64,000 bases of DNA from Kitasatospora humi (GCF_020907985.1 NZ_JAJJPA010000006.1:124001-188000); one strand, 5' to 3'; shown: positions 41,645 through 50,419, numbered from the stretch's first letter. The notes: generated by a model from the sequence alone, not told the origin. A program made the numbers and translations.

Positions 41645-42475
41645 CTATGCCAGCTCCTCAGCGAACTCGGTGAGCAGCTGCGCCAGCGCCTCGGGCGCCT
41701 CCAACTGCAGGGAGTGGCCGGCTCCTTCGACCACCTGGACGGCGCCGCGCCACAGCCGCGGCAGCTCCAGCGACTCCAGGTAGGCGAGGCTGACCAGCTG
41801 CTCCTCCCGGCCGTGCAGGACGGCCAGCGGGCGGTCGAGGCCGGCGGCTACGGCCACCTCGTCGGCGAACGCGCCCGCCGCCAGGCTCGCCGCCAGCCCG
41901 GCCCGGGCGGCGCCGTCGGTGGCGAGGATCTCCCGGGCGATCGGCTCCACCGGCAGCGCGGAACCGGGCGCCAGCTGGCCGGCCGCGTAGGCGCGGGCCT
42001 CCTCCGGGGTCACCTCGGCGGTGAAGCCCATGTTCACCAGGGGATTGGGCAGGAAGGCGACGGGCATCGCCGTCAGATCGGCCATCGGCGGCGTGCCGAA
42101 CACGGCGAAGCCGGCGCAGCCGGTCAGCGCCGGGGCCGCCTCCAGCACGATGTGCCCGCCGAGGCTGTGACCGACCACCAGGGCGTCCTGGGCGTCCACG
42201 GCCGCGACGAACCGGACGAGCACCTCGGCATGGCCGGGCAGCGAGTAGCCGTCGCCCGAAGCGGCCGGAGCCGAACCGCCGTGCCCCGGCAGGTCGAGCG
42301 CCAGGCAGCGGTAGCGCTGCCCGAACGGCCCGTCCAGCAGCGCCTGCCAGGCCCGGGAGGACGAGGAGTTGCCGTGCACCAGCACCACCGCCCGCCCCCG
42401 GCCCGCACTTTGCCGGTAGGCGATCCGACGGCCGTCGAGGACAAGCGTGTTGAGTTCCACCGTGTCGGGTTCCAC
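41645..42475 (-). CDS. Alpha/beta-fold hydrolase
   Basis: 276 residues. VVLVHGNSSSSRAWQ supplies the oxyanion region, LALDLPGHGGSA follows, GHSLGGH carries the nucleophile Ser, and VEGAGHSLQLEAPE the catalytic His. No signal peptide. It is a cytoplasmic esterase, haloperoxidase-like or C-C hydrolase of unknown substrate. The GTG start is 8 nt after AAGG. The stop is within reach of the next minus-strand gene, suggesting an operon. Confidence 0.83.
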   Translation of the reverse strand: MEPDTVELNTLVLDGRRIAYRQSAGRGRAVVLVHGNSSSSRAWQALLDGPFGQRYRCLALDLPGHGGSAPAASGDGYSLPGHAEVLVRFVAAVDAQDALVVGHSLGGHIVLEAAPALTGCAGFAVFGTPPMADLTAMPVAFLPNPLVNMGFTAEVTPEEARAYAAGQLAPGSALPVEPIAREILATDGAARAGLAASLAAGAFADEVAVAAGLDRPLAVLHGREEQLVSLAYLESLELPRLWRGAVQVVEGAGHSLQLEAPEALAQLLTEFAEELA

Positions 42476-42861
42476 TCGGCATCCTTTGCGCGAAGACTGC
42501 GGTGAGAGGTGAGAAGCGAGCGAACAGGGCGCTCCACGCCCCTGGTTCGCCCGGTCGGACAGCAGCGTAGATCACGCCGTCCTCGCCGGCACTCGCTCTG
42601 CCCGGCAGGGCCTCAGCCGCCCCCGCCGCCCTCACGGACCGTCCGCCGGCCGCTCGATCGGTGAAGCGGCCACCGCCCGCACCTCCGACTCCGCTGCTGT
42701 GAAGCCCCGTCCGAAGCACCTCCCCGAACTGCCGGGAGCGGGTGGGCGTACCGTCGGTCCAGCCGGCGGACCGCCTTCCCGGCACCCTGGCCGAGTGCCG
42801 CAGCCGGCCCACTAGGATGACGCCCGGACGGGCCGCCAGGTCCGGCCACGCCATGGACGGC
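42476..42861. other. 386-bp region between the hydrolase and the cobN riboswitch
   Basis: Holds the two divergent promoters and no convincing gene. TAGGAT at 42813-42818 is a likely -10 box for the riboswitch-cobN transcript; the -35 is not clear. Confidence 0.5.
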
Positions 42862-42960
42862 GCAAGGGGAGGAAACCGGTGCGAAACCGGTGCGGTCCCG
42901 CCACTGTGACCGCGGCCCGACCGGCCGCGGAAGTCAGGAACTCCCGTCGTCCTCCCCTCC
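42862..42960 (+). ncRNA. Cobalamin riboswitch
   Basis: The aptamer core GAAACCGGTGCGAAACCGGT (from 42872) continues with GCGGTCCCGCCACTGTGAC. The B12 box is GGAAGTCAGGAACTCCC at 42929-42945. The closing P1 helix is AGGGGAGGA (42865-42873) with TCCTCCCCT (42950-42958). It lies directly upstream of cobN. On binding adenosylcobalamin it should lower cobN expression, probably by hiding the ribosome binding site GAGGAAGG at 42980-42987, as no terminator lies between. Confidence 0.95.
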
Positions 42961-42994
42961 CACCCGGGGCGCGGACCCCGAGGAAGGCCGCCGC

Positions 42995-45900
42995 ATGATC
43001 CTGCTCCTGTCGACCTCCGACACCGACCTGCTCTCTGCCCGGGCCGCCAACGGCCCGGTCGGCTACCGGCTCGGCAACCCGGCCCGACTCCGCCCCGAGG
43101 ACCTGCCGGAGCTGCTGGAGGGCACCGATCTGGTGGTGGTCCGGCTGCTCGGTGGCCGCCGCGCCTGGCAGGAGGGGCTGGACGCGCTGCTGGCCGGCCC
43201 GCGCCCGGTGATCGTGCTCAGTGGTGAACAGGCGCCGGACGCCCAGCTGATGGAACTCTCCACGGTGCCGGCCGGCCTGGCCGCCGAGGCGCACGCCTAC
43301 CTGGCGCACGGCGGCGCGGCCAACCTGGCCGAGCTGGGCGCGTTCCTCTCCGACACCGTGCTGCTCACCGGCCACGGCTTCGCCCCGCCCGCCTCCGCCC
43401 CGGACTGGGGTCCGCTGGAGCGGACCGCGAAGGGCATCGAGGGCCCCACGGTGGCCGTCCTCTACTACCGCGCGCACCACATGAGCGGCAACACGGCCTT
43501 CGTCGAGGCGCTGTGCACGGCGATCGAGGAGGCGGGCGGTCAGGCCCGTCCGTACTTCTGCGCCTCGCTGCGCGGTGCGCCGCACGAGCTGCTGGCCGAA
43601 CTCGGCCGCGCCGACGCGATCGTGACGACCGTGCTGGCGGCCGGCGGCACCCGGCCGGCCGAGGCGCAGGCCGGCGGCGACGAGGAGGCCTGGGACGCCG
43701 GCGCGCTGGCCGCCCTGGACCGCCCGATCCTGCAGGCGCTCTGCCTCACCTGGTCGCGCGAGCAGTGGGAGGGCAGCGACGACGGGCTGTCCCCGCTGGA
43801 CACCGCCACCCAGGTCGCGGTGCCCGAGTTCGACGGCCGACTGATCACCGTGCCGTTCTCCTTCAAGGAGCTGGACGAGGACGGGCTGACCGTCTACGTG
43901 GCCGACCCGGAGCGCGCCGCCCGGGTCGCCGGGATCGCGGTCCGGAACGCCCGGCTGCGCCATGTCCCGCCCGCCGAGCGTCGGTTGGCGCTGATCCTGT
44001 CCGCCTACCCGACCAAGCACGCCCGGGTCGGCAACGCGGTCGGCCTGGACACCCCGGCGAGCGCCGCCCGGCTGCTCAACCGCCTCAAGGCGGAGGGCTG
44101 GGACCTGGGGGACGGGTTCCCGGGCATGGAGCCGTCCGAGGGCGAGCACGAGGGCGACGCCCTCATCAAGGCCCTGATCGACGCCGGCGGTTACGACCAG
44201 GACTGGCTGACCGAGGACCAGTTGGCCCGCAACCCGGTGCGCATCCCGGCCGCCGACTACCGCCGCTGGTACGCCACGCTGCCCGCGGCGCTGCGCGAGC
44301 AGGTCGAGGAGCACTGGGGCCCGGCGCCCGGCGAGCTCTACCTGGACCGCACCCACAACCCGGACGGCGACATCGTGTTGGCCGCCATGCGGGCCGGCAA
44401 CCTGCTGGTGCTGGTGCAGCCGCCGCGCGGTTTCGGCGCCAACCCGGTGGCCATCTACCACGATCCGGACCTGCCGCCCAGCCACCACTACCTGGCCGCC
44501 TACCGCTGGATCGCCGCCGCGCGGTCCGACGGCGGCTTCGGTGCCGATGCGATCGTGCACCTGGGCAAGCACGGCAACCTGGAGTGGCTGCCTGGCAAGA
44601 CGGCCGCACTGTCCGCCGAGTGCGGCCCGGACGCGGCGCTCGGCGACGTGCCGCTGATCTACCCGTTCCTGGTGAACGACCCGGGCGAGGGCACCCAGGC
44701 CAAGCGCCGCGCGCACGCCACCCTGGTCGACCACCTGGTGCCGCCGATGGCCCGCGCCGACTCCTACGGCGACATCGCCCGGCTCGAGCAACTGCTGGAC
44801 GAGCACTCCAACATCGCCGCGATGGACCCGGCCAAGCTCCCCGCGATCCGGGCGCAGATCTGGACCCTGATCCAGGCCGCCAAGCTGGACCACGACCTGG
44901 GTCTGGACGAGCGCCCGGAGGACGACGGCTTCGACGACTTCCTGCTGCACGTCGACGGCTGGCTCTGCGAGGTGAAGGACGCGCAGATCCGCGACGGCCT
45001 GCACGTGCTGGGTCAGGCGCCGACCGGTGAGGAGCGCGTCAACCTGGTGCTGTCGATCCTGAGGGCACGTCAGATCTGGGGCGGCGTCAGCGCCTTGCCG
45101 GGTCTGCGGGAGGCGCTGGGCCTGGACGAGGCGTCACTGAGGCTCGGCGCCACCGACGCGGCCGAGGCCAGGGCCCGCGAGCTGGTCGAGGCGATGGAGG
45201 CGGCCGACTGGGCGCCGGAGGCCGTCGAGCGGGTCGCCGAGGGCCTGCCGGCCGAGGTCGCCCGGGTGCTGGACTTCGCCGCCCGCCAGGTGGTGCCCCG
45301 ACTCGCCTCCACCACCGACGAGTTGGACGCCGTGATCCACGCCCTGGGCGGCGGCTTCGTGCCGGCCGGGCCGTCCGGTTCGCCGCTGCGCGGGCTGGTC
45401 AACGTGCTGCCCACCGGCCGCAACTTCTACTCGGTGGACCCGAAGGCGGTGCCCAGCCGGCTCGCCTGGGAGACCGGTCAGGCGCTGGCCGCCTCGCTGG
45501 TCGAGCGCTACCAGGCCGACAACGACGGCGCGTTCCCGCCCTCGGTGGGCCTGTCGCTCTGGGGCACCAGCGCGATGCGCACCGCGGGTGACGACATCGC
45601 CGAGGCCTTCGCACTGCTCGGCGTCCGGCCGGTCTGGGACGACGCCTCGCGCCGGGTGACCGGCCTGGAGGCCATCCCACTGGCCGAGTTGGGCCGCCCC
45701 CGGATCGACGTGACGCTGCGCATCTCCGGCTTCTTCCGGGACGCCTTCCCACACGTGGTGGCGCTGCTGGACGACGCGGTGCTGCTGGCCGCCGGCCAGC
45801 AGGAGGCCGGGGCGGACAACTTCGTGCGCGCCCACGTGCAGGCGGACCTGGCCGAGCACGGTGACGAACGGCGGGCCACGGTCCGGGTGTTCGGCTCCCG

Positions 45901-46609
45901 CCCGGGCACCTACGGCGCCGGTCTGCTGCAACTGATCGACAGCCGGGACTGGCGCACCGACGCCGACCTGGCCGAGGTCTACACGGTCTGGGGCGGCTAC
46001 GCCTACGGCCGCGGACTGAACGGCCGGCCGGCCCGGGAGGAGATGGAGACCGCCTACCGGCGGATCACGGTGGCGGCCAAGAACACCGACACCCGCGAGC
46101 ACGACATCGCCGACTCGGACGACTACTTCCAGTACCACGGTGGCATGGTGGCGACCGTCCGGGCGCTGACCGGCTCGGCGCCTGCGGCCTACATCGGCGA
46201 CTCGACCCGCCCGGAGACGGTGCGCACCCGCACCCTGACCGAGGAGGCGGCCCGGGTGTTCCGGGCCCGGGTGGTCAATCCGCGCTGGCTGGAGGCGATG
46301 CGGCGGCACGGCTACAAGGGCGCCTTCGAGATGGCCGCCACCGTGGACTACCTGTTCGGCTACGACGCGACCACCGGCGTGGTGGCGGACTGGATGTACG
46401 AGCGGCTGACCCAGGAGTACGTGCTGGATCCGGTGAACCGCGAGTTCCTCACCACCGCCAACCCCTGGGCCCTGCACGGCATCAGCGAGCGGCTGCTGGA
46501 GGCCGCCGAGCGCGGCCTGTGGGCCGAGCCCGACCCCGCCCTGCTGGCCCAGCTCCAGGCCGCCTTCCTGGAGTCGGAGGGCGACCTGGAGGGTGACGAT
46601 CCGAGCTGA
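42995..46609 (+). CDS. cobN: Cobaltochelatase subunit CobN
   Basis: 1204 residues, normal for CobN, the large subunit that inserts cobalt into hydrogenobyrinate a,c-diamide with ATP. Recognisable blocks include YYRAHHMSGNTAFVEALCTA, HLGKHGNLEWLPGKT (conserved metal and porphyrin-binding stretch), VNDPGEGTQAKRRAHATLVD and YVWGGYAYG-like VWGGYAYGRGLNG. ATG 42995 follows GAGGAAGG. In actinomycetes the ATPase partners are ChlI/ChlD-like; none is in this window. Controlled by the riboswitch. Confidence 0.96.
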   Translation: MILLLSTSDTDLLSARAANGPVGYRLGNPARLRPEDLPELLEGTDLVVVRLLGGRRAWQEGLDALLAGPRPVIVLSGEQAPDAQLMELSTVPAGLAAEAHAYLAHGGAANLAELGAFLSDTVLLTGHGFAPPASAPDWGPLERTAKGIEGPTVAVLYYRAHHMSGNTAFVEALCTAIEEAGGQARPYFCASLRGAPHELLAELGRADAIVTTVLAAGGTRPAEAQAGGDEEAWDAGALAALDRPILQALCLTWSREQWEGSDDGLSPLDTATQVAVPEFDGRLITVPFSFKELDEDGLTVYVADPERAARVAGIAVRNARLRHVPPAERRLALILSAYPTKHARVGNAVGLDTPASAARLLNRLKAEGWDLGDGFPGMEPSEGEHEGDALIKALIDAGGYDQDWLTEDQLARNPVRIPAADYRRWYATLPAALREQVEEHWGPAPGELYLDRTHNPDGDIVLAAMRAGNLLVLVQPPRGFGANPVAIYHDPDLPPSHHYLAAYRWIAAARSDGGFGADAIVHLGKHGNLEWLPGKTAALSAECGPDAALGDVPLIYPFLVNDPGEGTQAKRRAHATLVDHLVPPMARADSYGDIARLEQLLDEHSNIAAMDPAKLPAIRAQIWTLIQAAKLDHDLGLDERPEDDGFDDFLLHVDGWLCEVKDAQIRDGLHVLGQAPTGEERVNLVLSILRARQIWGGVSALPGLREALGLDEASLRLGATDAAEARARELVEAMEAADWAPEAVERVAEGLPAEVARVLDFAARQVVPRLASTTDELDAVIHALGGGFVPAGPSGSPLRGLVNVLPTGRNFYSVDPKAVPSRLAWETGQALAASLVERYQADNDGAFPPSVGLSLWGTSAMRTAGDDIAEAFALLGVRPVWDDASRRVTGLEAIPLAELGRPRIDVTLRISGFFRDAFPHVVALLDDAVLLAAGQQEAGADNFVRAHVQADLAEHGDERRATVRVFGSRPGTYGAGLLQLIDSRDWRTDADLAEVYTVWGGYAYGRGLNGRPAREEMETAYRRITVAAKNTDTREHDIADSDDYFQYHGGMVATVRALTGSAPAAYIGDSTRPETVRTRTLTEEAARVFRARVVNPRWLEAMRRHGYKGAFEMAATVDYLFGYDATTGVVADWMYERLTQEYVLDPVNREFLTTANPWALHGISERLLEAAERGLWAEPDPALLAQLQAAFLESEGDLEGDDPS

Positions 46610-46628
46610 CCCGGCTCGTCAACTCGAC

Positions 46629-46670
46629 CTGGGGTGGCGATGCTTCGGCATTGCCACCCCAGCCGTTTTC
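46629..46670 (+). terminator. Intrinsic terminator with TTCG tetraloop
   Basis: CTGGGGTGGCGATGC, TTCG loop, GCATTGCCACCCCAG (15 bp, one G-U), then CCGTTTTC. It lies 20 nt after cobN. This is one of the few classic U-tract terminators in the window. Confidence 0.9.
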
Positions 46671-46696
46671 ATATCGTCACGCTATTTCCGACTCCC

Positions 46697-46726
46697 TTGA
46701 TTCGCATCCTGACCGGCCCGTATAAC
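46697..46726 (+). promoter_or_regulatory. Promoter of the lectin gene
   Basis: TTGATT (46697-46702), an 18-bp spacer, then TATAAC (46721-46726). The predicted start near 46733 leaves a ~46-nt leader before the lectin ATG. Confidence 0.55.
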
Positions 46727-46778
46727 ACCGTATGCGGATCGATTTCCGCTCCGCTCCGGGTCGACCTTAGGACCTCCC

Positions 46779-47447
46779 ATGCGCATGAACCGGCCCTTCC
46801 TCGCCCTTCTCGTCGCGGCCAGCGCCCTGACCCTGGGCGCCGTCACCCAGCCGGCCCAGGCCGGTGACCTGGGCGCCTCCCGTAGTCCGGCGCAGCCCGC
46901 CGCGCGGCCGTCGTCCGATCCGGCCGCCGGCCGGATCGTCATCGACGTCTCCTCGCCCGACCAGATCCCGGGCGTCGGATCGCATGCGAGCGCCGTCCCG
47001 GCCGGAGTGGACTCGACGAGGATCACCTACCGCACCAAGGCGTTCACCAACAACGACGGCGGCCAGTGTCTGGACGGCGACCGCAACACGATCCCCAACA
47101 ACGGCGCCAAGGTCCAGCTCTGGGCCTGCAACGGCTGGGACAACCAGAGCTGGTACTGGACGCCGGTCGCGGGCCTCCCCTCCGGGTCCTACACGCTGCA
47201 GAACGGCGAGGCCATGCAGTGCCTGGACGGCGACACCAACACCATCCCCAACAACGGCGCCAAGGTCCAGCTCTGGGCCTGCAACGGCTGGACCAACCAG
47301 ACCTGGCTCTGGAACGGCTCCACGCTGCGGAACTCCGACAGGGGCGAGTGCCTGGACGGCGACACCAACACGATCGGCAACAACGGCGCCAAGGTCCAGC
47401 TCTGGGCCTGCAACGGCTGGCCCAACCAGAGCTGGACGTTCCACTGA
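46779..47447 (+). CDS. Secreted ricin-type beta-trefoil (CBM13-like) lectin
   Basis: 222 residues. A signal peptide (RPFLALLVAASALTLGAVTQ, ending AQA) and a ~65-residue linker precede three ~42-residue repeats, each with CLDGDxNTIxNNGAKVQLWA then CNGW and a QxW (NQSW, NQTW, NQSW). This is a full beta-trefoil binding a polysaccharide. No catalytic domain is attached, so it acts as a free lectin or adaptor. Two in-frame ATGs lie 6 nt apart (MRMNRP). Its TGA overlaps the ATG of a 53-residue ORF. Confidence 0.85.
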   Translation: MRMNRPFLALLVAASALTLGAVTQPAQAGDLGASRSPAQPAARPSSDPAAGRIVIDVSSPDQIPGVGSHASAVPAGVDSTRITYRTKAFTNNDGGQCLDGDRNTIPNNGAKVQLWACNGWDNQSWYWTPVAGLPSGSYTLQNGEAMQCLDGDTNTIPNNGAKVQLWACNGWTNQTWLWNGSTLRNSDRGECLDGDTNTIGNNGAKVQLWACNGWPNQSWTFH

Positions 47448-47608
47448 TGACTCACGTCATCGCCGCCATGACCTACGATGACGCCGGAAAGTACCGCGGC
47501 AGCGACTTCCTGGGGGCAGACAAGCTCCCGCAGTTTCAGTCGTACCGCGACATCGCCATGGCCCATGCCGAGCCTTTTGCAGCCTGGTGGGCAAGATACG
47601 GCGAGTGA
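47447..47608 (+). CDS. 53-residue ORF coupled to the lectin and XRE genes
   Basis: Starts in the lectin stop (TGATGA) and ends in the next start (GTGA), so its ATG and TGA overlap the neighbours on both sides. The product begins MTHVIAAMTYDDAGKYRGSD and ends AEPFAAWWARYGE. It is acidic/aromatic with no signal peptide. Similar short proteins ending in AEPF..WW..YGE are, as I recall, found before XRE/DUF5753 genes, but I know no function. Composition is less GC-rich than the lectin, like the XRE gene after it. Confidence 0.5.
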   Translation: MTHVIAAMTYDDAGKYRGSDFLGADKLPQFQSYRDIAMAHAEPFAAWWARYGE

Positions 47609-48435
47609 AAAGGTCAGAGCTGGGCACGGCGCTGCGGGCGCTTCGGCAGGCATCCGGAAAGGAAGCCAAAACCGTCGCCCGCGGCGCCGTCATGTCCACC
47701 AGCAAGCTAAGCAAGATCGAGACCGGCCGTGTCGCCCCCACTGTTATCGATGTGGAGCGGATCCTTACGGCGATCGGCGTGTCCGAGGCCGTCAAGGCCG
47801 AGTACATGGCCGCCGCACGCGTAGAGGCCACCGAGACCACCGCGTGGCGCATGTATCGACGCCTCGGATACCACCGCAAGCAGCAGCAGATCAAGGCCCT
47901 TGATGAGACCATGGCGCTGCTGCGGCTATTTCAGCCCTCCCTGGTTCCTGGGCTCCTCCAAACGCCCGAGTACGCTCGCGCGGTATTTGCCAGGAAGAAC
48001 CTCACTGAGGATCAGCTACTCAAGGCGGTTTCCGGAAGGCTTGAAAGGCAGGGAGTCATCTATGACACGAGCAAGACTCTGCGGTTCATCATCACCGAGT
48101 CCGTGCTCAGATGGCGTTTGCTACCGGCTGCCATGCTGGCCGGCCAGTTGGACAGACTCATCTCCGCATCTCGTTTGCCGAACGTAGACATTCGCGTAGT
48201 CCCACTCGCCGTACCGCAACAGGACGCGCCCGGACATTCCTTCACCATCCGCGATGATCGCGTCGTCACTGTGGAGACAGTCCACGCCGAGATCACGATC
48301 ACGGATCCGCGAGACGTTGGCCTCTACGTCCAGAAGTTCGACGGCTTCTGGACCTCGGCACTGTCCGATGGCAATATGCGGCATGCGGTGGCGGCGATCA
48401 GAGACGAGTTCTTGCGCGAACAGGAAATCACCTAG
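47605..48435 (+). CDS. XRE-family regulator with DUF5753 domain
   Basis: 276 residues from GTG 47605. The helix-turn-helix is residues ~5-60 (LGTALRALRQASGKEAKTVA, STSKLSKIETGR). DUF5753 (~95-275) shows LRLFQPSLVPGLLQTPEYAR, typical of Scr1/WhiJ-like regulators. These normally pair with a DUF397 protein and influence development or antibiotic production in Streptomyces. Here no DUF397 follows; a methyltransferase does, 68 nt on. A GTG at 47587 in frame is an alternative start. The gene is markedly less GC-rich than its surroundings, suggesting transfer. Confidence 0.85.
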   Translation: MKRSELGTALRALRQASGKEAKTVARGAVMSTSKLSKIETGRVAPTVIDVERILTAIGVSEAVKAEYMAAARVEATETTAWRMYRRLGYHRKQQQIKALDETMALLRLFQPSLVPGLLQTPEYARAVFARKNLTEDQLLKAVSGRLERQGVIYDTSKTLRFIITESVLRWRLLPAAMLAGQLDRLISASRLPNVDIRVVPLAVPQQDAPGHSFTIRDDRVVTVETVHAEITITDPRDVGLYVQKFDGFWTSALSDGNMRHAVAAIRDEFLREQEIT

Positions 48436-48503
48436 GAAGAAACTCACTCAAGCCCTACCTTGAGCTCTCGACAGGGAAAGCACAAGCGTCAGGGGAGCTG
48501 GCC

Positions 48504-49736
48504 ATGCCCACAGCGAGAAGCGGCAGCGATGGCGAGCGCGTTGCCGAGCAGCGACAGCACGACCGGCGCCCCCGACGGCCCGTCAGTGCGGCTCATATGG
48601 CTGCCATACAGGCGCTGATCGCGAACGGGTCACTCACCTCGGACTGGCTGGCGGCCTACCATGCCGTCCCGCGCCACCTGTTCGTGCCGGACACCATCTG
48701 GCCCGGCCACGCGGACGGAGTGTGCCAGGGCGAGGCCGTCAACCGCCGCAGCGACCCGGCCGGGTGGTGGCACGCCGTCTACTCGGACGTCCCGCTCACC
48801 ACGCAGTGGGACGACGGCGAACACACCGGGGACGTCCGAGGCACCATGCCCACATCGTCCAACTCCCAGCCGACCATGGTGTTTTCCATGCTGGCGGCCC
48901 TGGATGTCGACGACGGCCACCGAGTGCTGGAGGTCGGCAGCGGCACCGGGTGGAACGCCGCCCTGCTGGCCCACCGCCTCGGCTCGGAGAACGTGGTCAC
49001 GGTGGAGGTGGACGAGCAGAGCGCCGCCGGCGCGCGACGTCGCCTCACGCGGGCCGGGTACTCTCCCACGTCCGTGGTCGGCGACGGATCCGATGGTTTC
49101 GCCGGCGGCGCGCCGTTCGATCGCGTGATCGCCACCTGCTCGGTCCGCCGAGTGCCCTACGCCTGGGTGGCGCAGTCCCGCCCGGGCGCCGTCATCGTCA
49201 CCCCCTGGGCCCCCGAGTACGGCGGGGAAGCGGTGGTCCGCCTGGTGGTCGACGACAACGGGACGGCGAGCGGCCGGTTTGTCGGGTCGTCCGCCTTCAT
49301 GCGGCTCCGCCAGCAGCGGAGTGCCCGGCCAAGCAGCCTGGAGTACCTGTCCGGCCCCTGGCCCGCAGATGCGGTGAAGTCGTCGACTGCGCTGTCTCCG
49401 GAGGACGTTGGCAGCTGGCCGGCCATGTTCGCCGTCGGTGTGCAGGTGCCCGAGGCATTCCCGCTGACCGAGCGGTACGGCGACGGCACGTACACGCTGT
49501 GGCTGCACGACACGGACATCACGTCGTGGGCCACGGCCGACTGGGAACCCGGCCGAACCGCCTACGAGGTGTACCAGTCCGGCCCCCGGAACCTCTGGGA
49601 CGATGTGGAAGCGGCCTGGCGTTGGTGGGACGGCCACGGACGTCCCGGCTTCGAACGGTTCGGCCTCACCGTGACCCCGGACCACCAGACGGTGTGGCTG
49701 GACGGCCCGGGCAACCCGGTCCCGCTCCGGGGCTGA
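48504..49736 (+). CDS. PIMT-like (protein-L-isoaspartate-type) methyltransferase
   Basis: 410 residues. HAVPRHLFVPDTIWPGHADG is the PIMT N-terminal pattern. TSSNSQPTMVFSMLAALDVD is the substrate loop and VLEVGSGTGWNAALLAHRLG the SAM motif I; VVTVEVDEQSA and VGDGSDGFAGGAPFDRVIAT follow. The C-terminal ~170 residues are an extension seen in actinobacterial PIMT-like enzymes, some of which modify RiPPs (FxLD or graspetide systems). No precursor peptide, LanM or ATP-grasp gene is visible nearby, so the target is unknown. ATG follows AGGGGAG. Confidence 0.8.
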   Translation: MPTARSGSDGERVAEQRQHDRRPRRPVSAAHMAAIQALIANGSLTSDWLAAYHAVPRHLFVPDTIWPGHADGVCQGEAVNRRSDPAGWWHAVYSDVPLTTQWDDGEHTGDVRGTMPTSSNSQPTMVFSMLAALDVDDGHRVLEVGSGTGWNAALLAHRLGSENVVTVEVDEQSAAGARRRLTRAGYSPTSVVGDGSDGFAGGAPFDRVIATCSVRRVPYAWVAQSRPGAVIVTPWAPEYGGEAVVRLVVDDNGTASGRFVGSSAFMRLRQQRSARPSSLEYLSGPWPADAVKSSTALSPEDVGSWPAMFAVGVQVPEAFPLTERYGDGTYTLWLHDTDITSWATADWEPGRTAYEVYQSGPRNLWDDVEAAWRWWDGHGRPGFERFGLTVTPDHQTVWLDGPGNPVPLRG

Positions 49737-49764
49737 CCCCAGGAGCTGCCCGTGCGCCGTACGG

Positions 49765-49799
49765 CGGGAGCGCCGGCCCGTTGGCGGGCGGCGCTCCCG
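49765..49799 (+). terminator. Hairpin terminator of the PIMT-like gene
   Basis: CGGGAGCGCCGGCCCG, TTGG loop, CGGGCGGCGCTCCCG: 15 bp with one bulged base. It lies 29 nt after the stop. The 49800-49981 remainder of the gap shows nothing recognisable. Confidence 0.7.
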
Positions 49800-49981
49800 C
49801 GCTGGTTCTCCCGGCCGCTCTCTCCCCCGCACCTGGTGCTGAGCGACCTCGCGGGGGGCGCCGGCTGCATCGTCAGCGCCCCCGTCTACTGCCCGTGCGC
49901 CAACCGACGGCGCACGCCTCTGCGCCCACGCTGTGGACGAAACGAGGTTCTGGTGCCGTGACTTCGTGGACCTGGGGGCGG

Positions 49982-50419
49982 CTACGCCACGGGCGGCGGG
50001 GAGCTGACTCCCTCGCACAGGGTGACCACGCACGCCTTGCCGCCGCCGTCCGGCTCCCAGCGGGACTCATGCGCGAGCAGCCCCACGAGAGGCAGGCCGC
50101 GCCCGCTCTCCACCAGCCCCGCCGGGTCTGGCATCTCCGCTCTACTCGGCGGCACGGAAGGGCAGTTGTCCGCCACGCGGAGTTCCAGGTAACGGTTGCC
50201 GTCCGCGTCATGCCAGCAGCCCCCGACGGTGACGGTCAACTCCGTGGCGGCCTTGACAGCGTTGGTCGTCAACTCGCTGACGAGGAGTTCCACCGTCAGG
50301 GTGTCAACCCAGCCCCGCTCCTGGGCGGCCGCTATGGCGAAGGCTCGGGCTGCCGCCACATTCGCGGCGGTGGCCGCGAACGTTCGAGTCTCACACTGCG
50401 GCAGGTCGACACTGCGCAT
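49982..50419 (-). CDS. AbaA/RsbW-like HATPase anti-sigma-type protein
   Basis: 145 residues, GHKL ATPase fold. LLVSELTTNAVKAA is the N-box. LRVADNCPSVPP stands for the D-x-G box, with Gly replaced by Cys. GRGLPLVGLLAHE is the G-box. Such proteins act as serine kinases or anti-sigma factors. In Streptomyces they recur next to XRE (WhiJ-like) and DUF397 (BldB-like) genes, as here. ATG 50419 follows GGAGGGGTC. It is divergent from the XRE gene by 225 bp. Confidence 0.82.
   Translation of the reverse strand: MRSVDLPQCETRTFAATAANVAAARAFAIAAAQERGWVDTLTVELLVSELTTNAVKAATELTVTVGGCWHDADGNRYLELRVADNCPSVPPSRAEMPDPAGLVESGRGLPLVGLLAHESRWEPDGGGKACVVTLCEGVSSPPPVA

Noticed and set aside
42812..45004. 730-codon open frame antisense to cobN
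   Set aside because: CobN on the plus strand is unmistakable. The antisense frame covers the riboswitch too and has no recognisable domain.
48435..50419. FxLD/lanthipeptide or graspetide cluster around the PIMT-like gene
   Set aside because: No precursor peptide, lanthionine synthetase or ATP-grasp ligase gene was found in either direction.
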